A DNA stretch of 64,000 bases. Origin: JAXGPL01 sp040766985. GTDB lineage: Bacteria > Bacillota > Sulfobacillia > JAUYEG01. Within the stretch, counting starts at the first letter, position 1, and each line of letters starts with the position of its first letter. The notes under the pieces were generated by a model. The model was given only the letters and a program-made list of their open reading frames with translations. It did not search any database and was not told the origin of the DNA. Shown here piece after piece: positions 63,864-64,000 of the stretch. A program made the translations under genes and the position numbers. The stretch is taken from the NCBI GenBank assembly GCA_040766985.1, contig JAXGPL010000003.1, positions 1-64,000 of the forward strand, in the 5' to 3' direction.

Positions 63864-64000
63864 ATGAGGAGGGGAACGGGTTTGCGGATTGCACTGCTTA
63901 CGCTGCCGTACAACACCCAGGGCAAGGGCCTCGGCGGTGGCGCCGGGCCGGCCGCGTTGCTCGGCGCCGGGCTGGCGGAGGAGATCGCCGCTCAGGGCCA
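63864..64000 (+). CDS. Arginase/agmatinase-family protein (5' end only)
   Basis: About 40 codons before the window ends: LRIALLTLPYNTQGKGLGGG, GPAALLGAGLAEEIAAQG. This pattern (P-Y...G.G.G.GP..LL.AGL.E.L...G) is the N-terminus of arginase-family ureohydrolases. Start is ATG 63864, or TTG 63882 after AGGAGGGG; the latter has the better spacing. The metal-binding motifs lie outside the window. Confidence 0.55.
   Translation, partial: MRRGTGLRIALLTLPYNTQGKGLGGGAGPAALLGAGLAEEIAAQG

Overview
The window is 64 kb of GC-rich bacterial DNA, most likely from a spore-forming member of the Bacillota (Firmicutes). Evidence for this is spoIIE next to tilS and ftsH, a GerMN/S-layer-homology protein, many AGGAGG ribosome binding sites and frequent TTG/GTG starts. 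I cannot name the genus from sequence alone. No tRNA, rRNA, CRISPR array, intact insertion sequence or phage module was seen.

Layout. 1-4.7 kb (minus): greA behind a consensus promoter, a quinate-5-dehydrogenase-like gene with its HTH regulator, dusB, and a badly frameshifted M20 amidohydrolase. 4.9-7.8 kb (plus): a ThDP enzyme and a PLP aminotransferase, ending in a terminator. 7.9-10.7 kb: an alanine racemase relic, a stand-alone FMN glutamate-synthase-domain protein and a radical-SAM stub. 10.8-18.3 kb: small membrane protein, DUF2161, YigZ, a damaged ECF sigma operon, a frameshifted M28 peptidase, a PepSY protein, a Nudix stub, an SDR and a QueG-like Fe-S protein. 18.5-21.1 kb: three-gene ABC-2 exporter. 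21.4-23.5 kb: a large nitrilase/beta-propeller fusion bracketed by an 18-bp direct repeat. 23.9-26.8 kb: acid-sugar module (DUF1537 kinase, PdxA2, TIM-barrel protein). 26.9-29.1 kb: ECF sigma factor plus zinc-finger anti-sigma with a PepSY-like exterior. 29.4-31.5 kb: tyrS and a methyltransferase with an in-frame TGA.

From 31.5 to 56.7 kb every gene is on the minus strand. It holds ndk, a bifunctional nuclease, coaX, birA and nadC-nadB-nadA (cofactor synthesis); fhs, hutI, ftcD, hutU and hutH (histidine to glutamate plus a one-carbon unit, which Fhs could turn into formate and ATP), interrupted by a GerMN/SLH gene and a propeller gene; then a flavin reductase, cca, ftsH, tilS and spoIIE. From 56.9 kb: a coiled-coil protein, an argininosuccinate-lyase-family enzyme, an AbgB-like amidohydrolase, a PrcB-like secreted protein, a membrane protein, an intact M28 peptidase and the start of an arginase-family gene.

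About twenty genes are interrupted by frameshifts or stops. Several of the shifts I could resolve are one-base length changes in G/C runs, as expected from homopolymer sequencing error. Truncated relics (alr, radical SAM, Nudix, one sigma factor) look like real decay. Treat broken genes with that in mind.
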